NCBI RefSeq assembly: GCF_000820145.1 | Contig: NZ_CDBW01000026.1 | Location: 26,545-90,544, forward strand | Reading direction: 5' to 3' | DNA length: 64,000 bases | Source: Aeromonas sobria | Lineage (GTDB): Bacteria; Pseudomonadota; Gammaproteobacteria; Enterobacterales; Aeromonadaceae | Shown: one piece after another, positions 18,401-26,199 of the stretch | Layout: every line of letters starts with the position of its first letter | How positions within the stretch are numbered: the stretch's first letter is position 1 | Program-made: the position numbers and the translations under genes | The notes under the pieces: generated by a model | What the model was told of the DNA's origin: nothing | What the model saw: the letters and a program-made list of their open reading frames with translations, nothing else | The model's database searches: none

Positions 18401-18736
18401 CGATGATTTATCGAGCTCATCATTGAAGTGAAAGGTTGATGCCGGAATTAAAATATCATCACCTGATTTATACTCTGATGTTAAATCAATAGTGCCTTTT
18501 GAATTATTAAGAACAATCAGAGAATCTAGACTAACCCCTAGCTTTTGGGCAACATCTGCTAATGTCTCTCCATCCTTTAGATGATACTTTTTGATGTGAT
18601 TTACAGGGGGGGATTGAACCAAAATATTTTCGCCATCCACATTCGCTAGCACCATTGGCGAAAATGTGGTTGCGATTGGGAAGCCAGATTGAAAAATCAG
18701 GTTTATCCACACTATACGCTTCGAGATGGACATCAT
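15401..18736 (-). CDS. Inverse autotransporter adhesin (intimin/invasin-like) with Ig-like repeats
   Basis: A 1111-aa outer-membrane adhesin. The order is an N-terminal secretion signal (~1-31), a LysM peptidoglycan-binding domain (~47-95, YHLKDGETLADVAQKLGVSL), the inverse-autotransporter 12-strand beta barrel (~130-400, with SLEGTELDLLVPMYD and NMFIDNDLTGHNRRIG), one or two invasin-type Ig domains (~430-610), four near-identical 100-aa Ig-like repeats (~613-1007), and a C-terminal tip of ~100 aa containing WRMPTRAEMDTLYSAYP, which resembles the DUF1566/Lcl-type tip domain. It should anchor in the outer membrane and display the passenger outward for cell or surface attachment. The gene is intact, unlike most of its neighbours, and has its own terminator. 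The host receptor is unknown. Confidence 0.9.
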   Translation of the reverse strand: MMSISKRIVWINLIFQSGFPIATTFSPMVLANVDGENILVQSPPVNHIKKYHLKDGETLADVAQKLGVSLDSLIVLNNSKGTIDLTSEYKSGDDILIPASTFHFNDELDKSSLDESTIASLASQFGNAQNSDGGGKVASQMVHDAAVQAVSKTSQQWLEQFGTARVKIGVNEDFSLEGTELDLLVPMYDDGNQLWFAQSGLRHIDERTTFNAGIGVRFFKIDNWMLGSNMFIDNDLTGHNRRIGVGAEAWTDYLKLTGNLYHGLTDWHQSRDFDDYDERPADGFDLRSEAYIPQLPQLGGKLIFEQYFGNEVALFGNGESARQKDPHAITTEINYTPFPMLTAAVGHRMGSGGENDTNIGLTLNYQLGVPIEKQLNGNNVASNRVLAGNRLDLVDRNNKIVLEYRKQDIITASLPPSVTGNAGNNLLVTLTTTSKYGLKDVMWDATALIAAGGSLEEIEVDKVKITLPAYQSQAAKGAQDINTYLLGAIAYDVKGNASERVTTNLMVSPGETLITTDNMTVEVDNAQADGTARNKVQVKVTRADGQTPVEGELVTFTADNGATLVGSSAISSDAAGLAMIELTSLRPGVSTISAVLSNGAGQSKQVTFMGTNAPQATSVTIDNTSPTVGDVLTGSYTYSDADSDVEGTSTYKWYRNGAEISGATAKTYTLTTADEGNVIAFAVTPVAATGTPTTGAEVKSADTNAVNPLVGSAPQAAGVTIDNTSPTVGDVLTGSYTYSDADSDVEGTSTYKWYRNGAEISGATAKTYTLTIADEGNVIAFAVTPVAVTGTPTTGTEVTSADTNAVNPLVGSAPQAAGVTIDNTSPTVGDVLTGSYTYSDADSDVEGTSTYKWYRNGAEISGATAKTYTLTTADEGNVIAFAVTPVAVTGTPTTGTEVTSADTNAVNPLVGSAPQAAGVTIDNTSPTVGDVLTGSYVYSDADNDAEGASTYKWYRNGAEISGATAKTYTVTAADQKNVISFSVTPVAATGAPKVGNELTSVNTNEVVVSGSTGARFVILSKASFTITDTDCLNLNIGGSSSWRMPTRAEMDTLYSAYPSNQISTVLGWDTTFPSWISDMSGVDHLAYLLPVGSAANGGNGSSAFNQVCIMD
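15715..16895 (-). repeat. Four tandem 300-bp repeats in the adhesin gene
   Basis: Landmarks such as AAGGGGTTAACCGCATTGG recur exactly 300 bases apart (16011, 16311, 16611). Each unit encodes 100 residues with the core SYTYSDADSDVEGTSTYKWY. Three units are almost identical in DNA, while the distal unit next to the tip is more diverged (YVYSDADNDAEGAS). Such identity favours unequal crossing-over and length variation. Confidence 0.92.
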
Positions 18737-18933
18737 ATTTTCTTTCTCTCACTTTGCTGCGCCGTTGTAGGTTTCTCCCTACAACATAGAACGAATTACC
18801 ATACAGACAACAACTCTTAAGGCCAGATATGATAGCCATCACAACATATCTTCATAGTTACTATTTTTGAAAAAAGATGAAACCATAACCAATTGATTTT
18901 ATTGTGTTTAATTTGATAACCTCAACTTTTGAA

Positions 18934-19913
18934 GGCGTTATCCTCCAAATCAAAGCCGCTTTAATGGGACTAACTGAGGGGATAGTGATCTGGTCACCAC
19001 CATCCCCTTCAAGTCCGCATCATGCGCATGTAGCTTCCCCCATCACCAACTGGCCTCAATACAGCAAGTCTCTGATTAACCGTGGCTTACTCACCGTCTG
19101 GCTTGATGCCGAGACCATGAGCAACTGGTTTCACCACGACCATCTGCACCGTCTTGATGCTCAAGGGGTTGTTCAGTCTCACTCTGCGAACGCCCCAGGG
19201 GCTACTCGATTCCCTGTTCGAGCTGATGAACGTGCCGCTGTATGCACCGGACTACAACTGTATCCGCAAGCGCGCTCGCACGGTGAAAGTGGCCAATAGA
19301 CAACCCGTCAAGGGGCATATCAGAGGCTTGGTTATCGATTCGACGGGCCTCAAGGTATTTGGTGAGGGTGAGTGGAAAGTCAGAAAACATGGCGCCGAGA
19401 AGCGACGCGTCTGGCGCAAGTTGCATCTGGCAATAGACCCCGCAACTCGCGATATTGTGGCAATGAAGGTGTCGTTGGAAAATATCCATGATGTCGAGGT
19501 GTTGCCAACTTGGCTCAATCTACTGAGGCTCAAGCTGGGGGTGTGTTTATGCAGACGGTGCCTATGACAGCAAAGCCAGCCATCAGTTGATAACACGCAA
19601 ATGGACGATAGCCTGTATCCAGCCTCGCAAGAACGAGGGGGGGCGCCCAAGAAATGAGGCCGTGCTAATGATGCGCAAGGAAGGGCTGGCGCACTGGAAG
19701 AAGATATCGAGGTATCACCGTCGCTCGCTGGCAGGGAAAATCCGTCTGCGTAACTACAACGGCCAAGTGGGAGAAGTGATGGCGTATGGAAGCGCCATAA
19801 ACAAACAGAATACTCTGGGCCTACTTGTAAGAAAACAACAAGTGTAGTGGTCACTTGGGGTTGGGAACGTTGTAACCTGATGGCTGATTTGGGAAACAAC
19901 ACCAAGAAGGCCA
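18934..19913 (+). mobile_element. Degenerate IS5-family (IS903-group) copy B
   Basis: Terminal repeats GGCGTTATCCTCCAAATC (start) and GATTTGGGAAACAACACC (end) bound ~980 bp. The transposase is broken: the N-terminal part (ITNWPQYSKSLINRGLLT) and the middle (GLVIDSTGLKVFGEGEWKVR) are in different frames, and the C-terminal third is frameshifted and has lost sequence. It shares with copy C the same internal deletion just after SNWFHHDH. The flanking 9-mers differ, so no target duplication is left. Confidence 0.78.
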
Positions 19914-20099
19914 TTAAAAAACAATTATTATCCAATAATCAAATGAGCTAAGAAATCAATTAAAACCATACAGAACCTTCATTTTTCATATGCATTCAGA
20001 TTTTTTCACAACCTCTGTGACTTTGAAAATGATATGATTATTTTTATTTTAAGGGCATACGCCATCCACATTTAAATTCAAGTACAGGATAGATGTCAT

Positions 20100-20735
20100 A
20101 TGGTTTTTAGAATGCGCGCGGTTCTTATAGGTGAAGCTCCTATCCTTGAGATGACGCTGAAATTAATATTTAAAGAATTTAAAGACCCAGACGTTGTACT
20201 TGATGTTGTTGGTCGCGCTGATAATGGGTGCGATGGCATAAAACTAATTCATGCATTGCGCCCAGGCCTTATTATAGTTGATGCTGATAAAATCTCCACA
20301 AATACATTTGAAATGTTCAAAAAAATAAAGGGCATCAGTGAAAATGCTAAAGTTGTTTTATTTAGCACATTAAACCCTGAACACCTAAAAAATCAACTTT
20401 TTGTAGTGGCGTTAGATAGACGAAACAGTATAGAAAAATGTATTAAGCAATTTAAACTGGCTCTCAGCACATCATTTTCACACCCAAAAAATAGGTTAAT
20501 ACAATCAAAGTATCATAACGCTATAAACAATCCATATTCTCTAGCCTTGTTATCCGCTCGTGAAACACTTGTATTGAAACACTTAGCGCTAGGTGAAAAG
20601 AATCATGAAATCGCAGAAAAATATAATTTGAGCCCCAAGACCATTAGTACATACAAATACAGAATTACTAAGAAGTTAGGCGCTCAAACTATTTTTGACC
20701 TCAGAGATTTCGCAATAATAAATAATTTAATATAA
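20100..20735 (+). CDS. LuxR/NarL-type response regulator
   Basis: A 211-aa protein with an N-terminal receiver-like domain (~1-120; probable phospho-acceptor Asp in LIIVDADK) and a C-terminal LuxR helix-turn-helix (~145-205; LSARETLVLKHLALGEKNHEIAEKYNLSPKTISTYK, split across the recognition helix). The acidic pair normally near residue 10 is reduced to a single Glu (IGEAP), and the conserved Lys region is unclear, so phosphorylation may be atypical. No histidine kinase is adjacent. It probably controls nearby surface genes, but its target is unknown. AGGA lies 10 bases before the ATG. Confidence 0.78.
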   Translation: MVFRMRAVLIGEAPILEMTLKLIFKEFKDPDVVLDVVGRADNGCDGIKLIHALRPGLIIVDADKISTNTFEMFKKIKGISENAKVVLFSTLNPEHLKNQLFVVALDRRNSIEKCIKQFKLALSTSFSHPKNRLIQSKYHNAINNPYSLALLSARETLVLKHLALGEKNHEIAEKYNLSPKTISTYKYRITKKLGAQTIFDLRDFAIINNLI

Positions 20736-20756
20736 TAAACTGAAACAGTCATTCAT

Positions 20757-20812
20757 GGCGTTGTCGCCAAAATCGATGTGGCTTTAATGAAACTGACTGA
20801 GGGCACGACCAG
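20757..20812 (+). mobile_element. IS5-family 5'-end stub
   Basis: GGCGTTGTCGCCAAAATC (20757-20774) and the following leader (GGCTTTAATGAAACTGACTGAGGG, allowing mismatches) match the first ~55 bases of copies B and C. Nothing of the transposase follows, so it is a solo end. Confidence 0.6.
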
Positions 20813-20978
20813 TCAAGGTCAACTGTGATATTCATACAGTCACACCAACACTAGGAATGCTTAAATACTGGCTGAAGTCGTTCGCACACTCATTTTTAGC
20901 ATTTACGGTTGCTCTTTATAATGATAATTTTTTAAATGTCAGCCATCTGAAATGAATATAACTACCAGTGGAGTAATT

Positions 20979-21701
20979 ATGTTTACAGGTATAGTCAAGG
21001 CCGTCGCTAAAATTGTTAATGTGACAGATCTAAATGGAATTCGGACTTTTATTATAGATTTTCCAGAAGGTTTTTGTGATGACCTGGAAATTGGTGCAAG
21101 CATAGCTATCGATGGTGTGTGCTTGACGGTAACTGAAATACTCTCAGATACCCTAGTTAAGTTTGACGTGATGCTTCAAAGTCTTTTAATAACGACTTTG
21201 AGTCAGTATTTCCCGTACCAATTAGTTAATGCGGAGAGAGCTGCGAAAGATGGTACTGAAATCGGTGGCCACCCACTATCTGGTCATGTTGACTTTAATG
21301 TAGCCATCATCAAAGTTACGCAGATTGAAGATAACTATTGTATTCGTTTAGCGCTTCCAGATGCATGGAAAAGATATGTTTTCCCAAAAGGATACATAGC
21401 ACTTAACGGAGCAAGTTTGACTGTTTTTGAGGTCAGTAAGCAAGACGGTTGGTTTGAGGTTTGGCTTATCCCTGAGACCCGTCGAATGACGAGTTTTGAA
21501 TCAAAAGTTAGTGGTGACTTAATCAACATTGAAATCGAGCGTGGCACACAAGTTGTTGTCGATACGGTTCGTGACACATTAAACGAAAAACTGGGGCCGT
21601 TATTGCCTTTTTTTGAAGATCTTCTTTTGAAACAAGGTGTTGACTTAGATTCATTAGGTTACAAACAGGCGTTGTTGCCCAAATCAGCCAGCAAATCATG
21701 A
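20979..21701 (+). CDS. Riboflavin synthase (alpha-subunit) paralogue, 3' end replaced by IS
   Basis: A 240-aa protein with two lumazine-binding beta-barrel repeats: MFTGIV start and IDGVCLTVTEI in the first, and GHPLSGHVDFNV plus LNGASLTVFEV in the second. Riboflavin synthase joins two 6,7-dimethyl-8-ribityllumazine molecules; paralogues also act as lumazine proteins. GGAG lies just before the ATG. The core fold is complete, but the last ~11 codons (from 21668) come from IS copy C, which inserted in the frame. Before insertion the frame would have continued beyond 22686 for about 27 more codons to a TAA at 22783-22785. Standing alone outside a rib operon, it may be an accessory paralogue. Catalytic competence was not established. 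Confidence 0.8.
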   Translation: MFTGIVKAVAKIVNVTDLNGIRTFIIDFPEGFCDDLEIGASIAIDGVCLTVTEILSDTLVKFDVMLQSLLITTLSQYFPYQLVNAERAAKDGTEIGGHPLSGHVDFNVAIIKVTQIEDNYCIRLALPDAWKRYVFPKGYIALNGASLTVFEVSKQDGWFEVWLIPETRRMTSFESKVSGDLINIEIERGTQVVVDTVRDTLNEKLGPLLPFFEDLLLKQGVDLDSLGYKQALLPKSASKS

Positions 21702-22685
21702 TTTCCCCAGCCCCAAGTGACCGTTACACTCGGGGCTTTCTGACAGGCAGACCAAGGGTGTTCAGTTTGTTTATCGCGCTCACATACGCCATCACTTCTC
21801 CCACTTGACCATTGTATTTTCGCAGGGTGATTTGGCCTGCCATTAACTGTTTGAACCGGAACATCGCTGTCTCTGCCAGCGAACGACGGTGATACCCCGA
21901 TATCTTCTTCCAGTGCGCCAGCCCTTCCTTGCGCATCACCTGCACCGCCTCATTTCTCGGATGGACCTTTTTCCATAGCCCTGCGTTCTTGCGAGGCGGG
22001 ATACACGCCGTCGCCCCTTTACGCGCAACCAACCGATGGCTGGCTTTGCTGTCATAGGCGCCATCCGCGTAAACACGCCCCAGCTTGCGACGCAGAGGAT
22101 TGAGCAAGGTCGGCAACACCTCTGCGTCATGCACATTCTCCAGCGACACTTCTGCCGCCACGATATCGTGAGTCACCGGATCTACCGCCAGATGCAACTT
22201 GCGCCAGACTCGACGTTTCTCAGCGCCGTGTTTTCTGACTTTCCACTCACCCTCACCAAATACCTTGAGGCCCGTCGAATCGATAACCAAGCCTCTGATA
22301 TGCCCCTTGACGGGTTGTCTATTGGCCACTTTCACCGTGCGAGCGCGCTTGCGGATACAGTTGTAGTCCGGTGCATACAGCGGTACGTTCATCAGCTCGA
22401 ACAGGGAATCGAGTAGCCCCTGGGGCGTTCGCAGAGTGAGACTGAACAACCCCTTGAGCATCAAGACGGTGCAGATGGTCGTGGTGAAACCAGTTGCTCA
22501 TGGTCTCGGCATCAAGCCAGACGGTGAGTAAGCCACGGTTAATCAGAGACTTGCTGTATTGAGGCCAGTTGGTGATGGGGTGAAGCGCTTTACCCATGAT
22601 GCAGACTTGAGGGGGATGGTGGTGCTCAGATCACTGGGTTTTCAATTAGTTCCATTCAAGCTGCATCGATTTAGGAAACAACGCC
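21668..22685 (-). mobile_element. IS5-family (IS903-group) copy C with 9-bp target duplication
   Basis: 1018 bp. The ends are GGCGTTGTTGCCCAAATC (21668-21685) and GATTTAGGAAACAACGCC (22668-22685), near-perfect inverted repeats. Both sides carry the identical 9-mer TTACAAACA (21659-21667 and 22686-22694), a textbook IS903-group target duplication. The element is inserted in the 3' end of the riboflavin-synthase paralogue. It is the best-preserved of the IS5 copies in the window. Confidence 0.95.
21724..22464 (-). pseudogene. IS5-family transposase of copy C, frameshifted
   Basis: The last 246 residues are open from MMLKGLFSLTLR to the end and include the DDE-type stretches VIDSTGLKVFGEGEWKVRKH, LHLAVDP, YADGAYDSKASH and YHRRSLAETAMFRFKQLMAG. 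The N-terminal portion (PITNWPQYSKSLINRGLLTVW) is encoded upstream to about 22597 in another frame. A deletion after SNWFHHDH breaks the frame between them. The same deletion is present in copy B. Transposition therefore would have needed a transposase supplied in trans, or the damage arose later and was copied. Confidence 0.82.
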
Positions 22686-23320
22686 TTACAAACATCAACA
22701 ACTAACTGGAGCATTATATCAATTGAGTTTTTGCATTAAAGGTTCAAAGGAAGCTGATAGAGATAGGGCTCAAGTTCAGACCTAATAAACCGGAGTCTCC
22801 CCATCTGAATCGGAAGGTCTAGCGGTAACAAAAAACAGATAAGCTTGAATTTTATGCAATTGTTGATACTCAGTCTTAGGTCATTCATGACCAGTTAGCA
22901 GAGTGGCAACACTACTACTGGGACAGAGCACAAATACGCTCATGGGGGCAAAGGCCCCATGGAGCACTTTTTTAATTGATTCACTAAACACCATTCTCTG
23001 ATGAAGTGGATAGCCACTACGCCCCAGAAAAAATCGAATTCGCGATTCCAATTACAGATTAGATTTACAGTTTAGTAAATTGAAATGATCACTATGAATC
23101 GTACACTCAACAACAGAGTTTCTAGAAAACCTAGGACGATGCAGGCAGACGAAACCGTGAGAAATGTGCCATGTAAACAGCGCTTTTTCGCATTGTGCTT
23201 CGGTTCCATAGTTTTTGAAAACTTAAACAGGCTGTAGCCTATCTGCATTTGGACGTTGTTTCTTGACCATGATTTCGCACTTCGATGACTGCGTATAAGA
23301 TCAGTGTGGTTCGCGGTGAC
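22686..23320. other. Displaced 3' end of the riboflavin-synthase paralogue, then gene-free DNA
   Basis: The first 100 bases (22686-22785) are the original tail of the riboflavin-synthase-like frame, ending in TAA. The rest contains no supported gene. Confidence 0.55.
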
Positions 23321-23517
23321 AGCTAATCATGGGTAATCAGAAGCAGCAATGTATCGGCTCAAGCAGTTTCTGGCGGGGAAATCGGTCTGCATAGCTACAA
23401 CGACCAAGTGGGAGAGGTAATGGCGTAGACAATTGAATACCCTGAGCCTGCTTGTCAGAAGCCGTCACCTGGGACTGGGGAAATCATTACTTGATGGCAG
23501 ATTTTGGCCACAACGCC
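23321..23517 (+). mobile_element. IS5-family 3'-end remnant
   Basis: ATGTATCGGCTCAAGCAGTT and TACAACGACCAAGTGGGAGA match the end of the transposase gene of copies A-C, and GATTTTGGCCACAACGCC (23500-23517) is the terminal repeat. The rest of the element is lost. Its edge lies 51 bases before the EAL gene start and may have replaced that gene's original promoter. Confidence 0.7.
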
Positions 23518-23568
23518 GATCTATACTGATAGCGACAACAACAAATATCAAAGAGTAAGGAACTACAT

Positions 23569-25101
23569 ATGCAAAGCATAAAAGATAATGCTCTCACGAG
23601 GCTTGCCATATTCACATTTGTATTAGCAGCTTCTTTTCTTATTTTGAGTTCATTGATGTACAAAGCCTTTATCTCGGACACTGAAAAATGGATTCAGTCA
23701 TCAGCAAAAAAGACATCAGACTCTATAGAGTCAATTCTTGACTATGGTGAGATGTCAAATATATCCGCTCTGAGAGTCAAAGGCCTGCCTTGCAAAGAGG
23801 CCGCATTAGAACTTAGACGTCTAGTGGCAGTAGTTCCATACATTAGGTCGGTTAATCTTGCAAAGAGTGATAGGATATACTGCACCTCAATATTCGGAGA
23901 CAGTGATTTTAGAGATAGCAGAGAACATTATAAAGATGGTAAGCTATTGCTAATGCCAGGAAATAGAGTTCAAGCAAATCATCCGATAATAGCAATTAGA
24001 AATGAAGAAGGGGAAAGTGCTTCTATTAGTGGTATTGATAGTGTCTATTTCTCGAAGCTATTGGCTCAGCAGGAAGGGGACTATCTCCTTCTGTCTTTAT
24101 ATATCAATGATGAGTGGCTTACAGAAAACGGGTTGTTTTCACATATAAGCCCTAGCCAATATTTGGTTATGAGTCAGCATTCAAAATCAGATAAGTATCC
24201 CTTCACAGTATATGCTGGTTTAAAGTTCAGAACCACATTCGATGCCTTCTGGAAGGAAGACCAAAACTATATAATTAGTTTATTCATTCTTCTTTTATCT
24301 TTTGCAACAGTGATGTGGTGGCAATTGAATAGACCACGTTCATTTACATCTGAATTATCACGAGCATTGAAAAAGCACGAGTTCGTTCCATATGCACAAC
24401 CGCTGGTTGATTCAGTGTCTAGGGAGATTATTGGAATAGAAATTTTGATGCGCTGGAAGCACCCAGTTCAAGGGTTAGTCAGGCCAGATTTGTTTATCCC
24501 ACAGGCAGAAGAGTCAGGACTGATTGTTCCAATGACCGCATCCCTTCTCAAGGATACGGCCAATATATTAAAGCAGCACGTTCAGCTTATCCCTAAGGAC
24601 TTCCATGTTGGAGTGAATATTACAGCTCAACATTGCAAGGGTATGAAGTTACTTTTTGATTCACAGGAATTCTTGGCTGAATTGAAAAGTTCCGGAGTTC
24701 ATCTCGTTCTTGAATTAACCGAGAGACAGGAATTGGAAACCACAACTCATGTGTTAGAACTCTTCGCCAGACTTAACAATATGGGTGTATTGCTAGCTAT
24801 TGATGACTTTGGAACTGGGCATTCTAGTCTGAGTTATCTTAAAGACTTTAAGGTTGGCTGTTTAAAAATTGATATGTCATTCATCAAGCAGATTGGTGAA
24901 GGTTCCATATCAGAGCATTTAATTGACAATATTATAGACTTAGGTAAACGACTATCACTGACATTAGTTGCAGAGGGGGTTGAAAATGAGGCGCAAGCCG
25001 ATTTCCTTGAAGAAAAGGGTGTGACATATCTTCAGGGATATATGTTTGGAAAGCCAATGCCACTAAGCGATGCTTTGCTAAAGATCGCAAGGAACCAATA
25101 G
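23569..25101 (+). CDS. CSS-motif EAL-domain cyclic-di-GMP phosphodiesterase
   Basis: A 510-aa inner-membrane protein. Two membrane spans (~10-30 and ~240-260) bracket a periplasmic CSS-motif-type sensor domain that carries paired Cys (LPCKEAA and IYCTSIFGD; the motif is CTS rather than CSS). The cytoplasmic EAL domain runs from ~270 to the end. The signature Glu is kept in GIEILMRW, and DDFGTGHSSLSYL, KIDMSFI and AEGVENEAQ are present, so hydrolysis of c-di-GMP to pGpG is expected. In this family, reduced periplasmic thiols activate the enzyme. AAGGA precedes the ATG. It lies upstream of a LapG-like protease, which suggests c-di-GMP control of adhesion. Confidence 0.9.
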   Translation: MQSIKDNALTRLAIFTFVLAASFLILSSLMYKAFISDTEKWIQSSAKKTSDSIESILDYGEMSNISALRVKGLPCKEAALELRRLVAVVPYIRSVNLAKSDRIYCTSIFGDSDFRDSREHYKDGKLLLMPGNRVQANHPIIAIRNEEGESASISGIDSVYFSKLLAQQEGDYLLLSLYINDEWLTENGLFSHISPSQYLVMSQHSKSDKYPFTVYAGLKFRTTFDAFWKEDQNYIISLFILLLSFATVMWWQLNRPRSFTSELSRALKKHEFVPYAQPLVDSVSREIIGIEILMRWKHPVQGLVRPDLFIPQAEESGLIVPMTASLLKDTANILKQHVQLIPKDFHVGVNITAQHCKGMKLLFDSQEFLAELKSSGVHLVLELTERQELETTTHVLELFARLNNMGVLLAIDDFGTGHSSLSYLKDFKVGCLKIDMSFIKQIGEGSISEHLIDNIIDLGKRLSLTLVAEGVENEAQADFLEEKGVTYLQGYMFGKPMPLSDALLKIARNQ

Positions 25102-25125
25102 TCTTGTAGTTAAGTGTAAAAAGCC

Positions 25126-25183
25126 CCTCCTACAATTGCATGGCACGGGATAAATAAACCTGCAAATAAATATAGGAGGGGAA
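25126..25183. terminator. Inverted repeat downstream of the EAL gene
   Basis: CCCCTCCTA (25126-25134) and TAGGAGGGG (25175-25183) form a 9-bp stem with a ~40-base loop, 25 bases after the stop. There is no clear T-run, so termination is uncertain. The arms resemble those of the terminator at 15351-15382. Confidence 0.4.
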
Positions 25184-25462
25184 GCTCGTTCAGGCTTAAA
25201 TATAGGCTCTAGAAACCTATGATTAAATGTTAACTTATAAGTAGCAGTATGTAACCTGAAAAAAAATGAAAATACCTGAAATTTTATATTTCTCAGCTAG
25301 TCACGTAAGATTATCCATGGTTCATGAACTATGATTATGAGCTTGAATTATTGAGGATCAGTATACTGAAGTCTATCACTTGACTAGATGCACCACCTAT
25401 ATTAGGAGTATCATTAAAAATATCATGCTATACTTAGGCCGTGTTGATACGAGGTGCTTGCG

Positions 25463-26134
25463 ATGATAAAAGTAGCGATGATAATGATATTACTAACTGT
25501 AAGCCTATCAGTTCAAGCTAGTAACATGACTAGATATTTAAACGAATCAGAGTTGCATAAGAAGATCGCTGATGTGTATGGTGAGCGCGCGGTCTTGAGA
25601 GTCAAATCATTTGCTCGAATTATGTCACCCAGAGTCGGGATTTCAGAGCGACAAAAGCTTACGCTAGTAAATAATTACTTCAATAACCTAACTTACAGTG
25701 AAGATAATTTTTTATGGGGGCAGAGCGACTATTGGGCGAATCCATTAGAATTCATCGGTGCCAAGGGGGGCGATTGTGAGGATTATAGCATTTCAAAATA
25801 TTATGCACTGATGGAGTTAGGCGTTGATGAGAAGAAACTAAGAATGGCTTATGTTAAAGCTATAAAATACAATCAATTTCATATGGTAGTATTGTACTAT
25901 GGGACGCCAAAATCAGACCCTTTAGTTCTTGATAACATCAAGGCTACAATATACACCGGTTCTCAGCGTATAGATCTGTTACCTGTTTATAGTTTTAATG
26001 CCAAAAGCCTGTGGATCATGAAATCTAGAAAAGAAGGCACCTTTTCAGGTTCATCTGAACGGTTGTCCAAGTGGAAGGATTTTCAAACACGATTTTCTGA
26101 TGAGTATTTGAAAATCCCTCGAAAGACTTTATAG
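25463..26134 (+). CDS. LapG-like periplasmic transglutaminase-type cysteine protease
   Basis: A 223-aa exported protein: signal peptide ~1-20, then a bacterial transglutaminase-like cysteine proteinase domain. The catalytic triad is visible as C105 in GGDCEDY, H140 in NQFHMVV and D157 in LVLDN. Known LapG enzymes release large adhesins from the outer membrane when c-di-GMP falls, under control of the membrane receptor LapD. GAGGTG lies 6 bases before the chosen ATG. No LapD or intact RTX adhesin is next to it; the upstream EAL protein and the broken repeat-protein genes downstream are the only candidates for a functional link. Catalytic residues are intact. Confidence 0.82.
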   Translation: MIKVAMIMILLTVSLSVQASNMTRYLNESELHKKIADVYGERAVLRVKSFARIMSPRVGISERQKLTLVNNYFNNLTYSEDNFLWGQSDYWANPLEFIGAKGGDCEDYSISKYYALMELGVDEKKLRMAYVKAIKYNQFHMVVLYYGTPKSDPLVLDNIKATIYTGSQRIDLLPVYSFNAKSLWIMKSRKEGTFSGSSERLSKWKDFQTRFSDEYLKIPRKTL

Positions 26135-26199
26135 AATATAAAATTGTCTACATATCCGATAAGCATCAAGATAACATAAAATTGATGCATCCACGTTAT

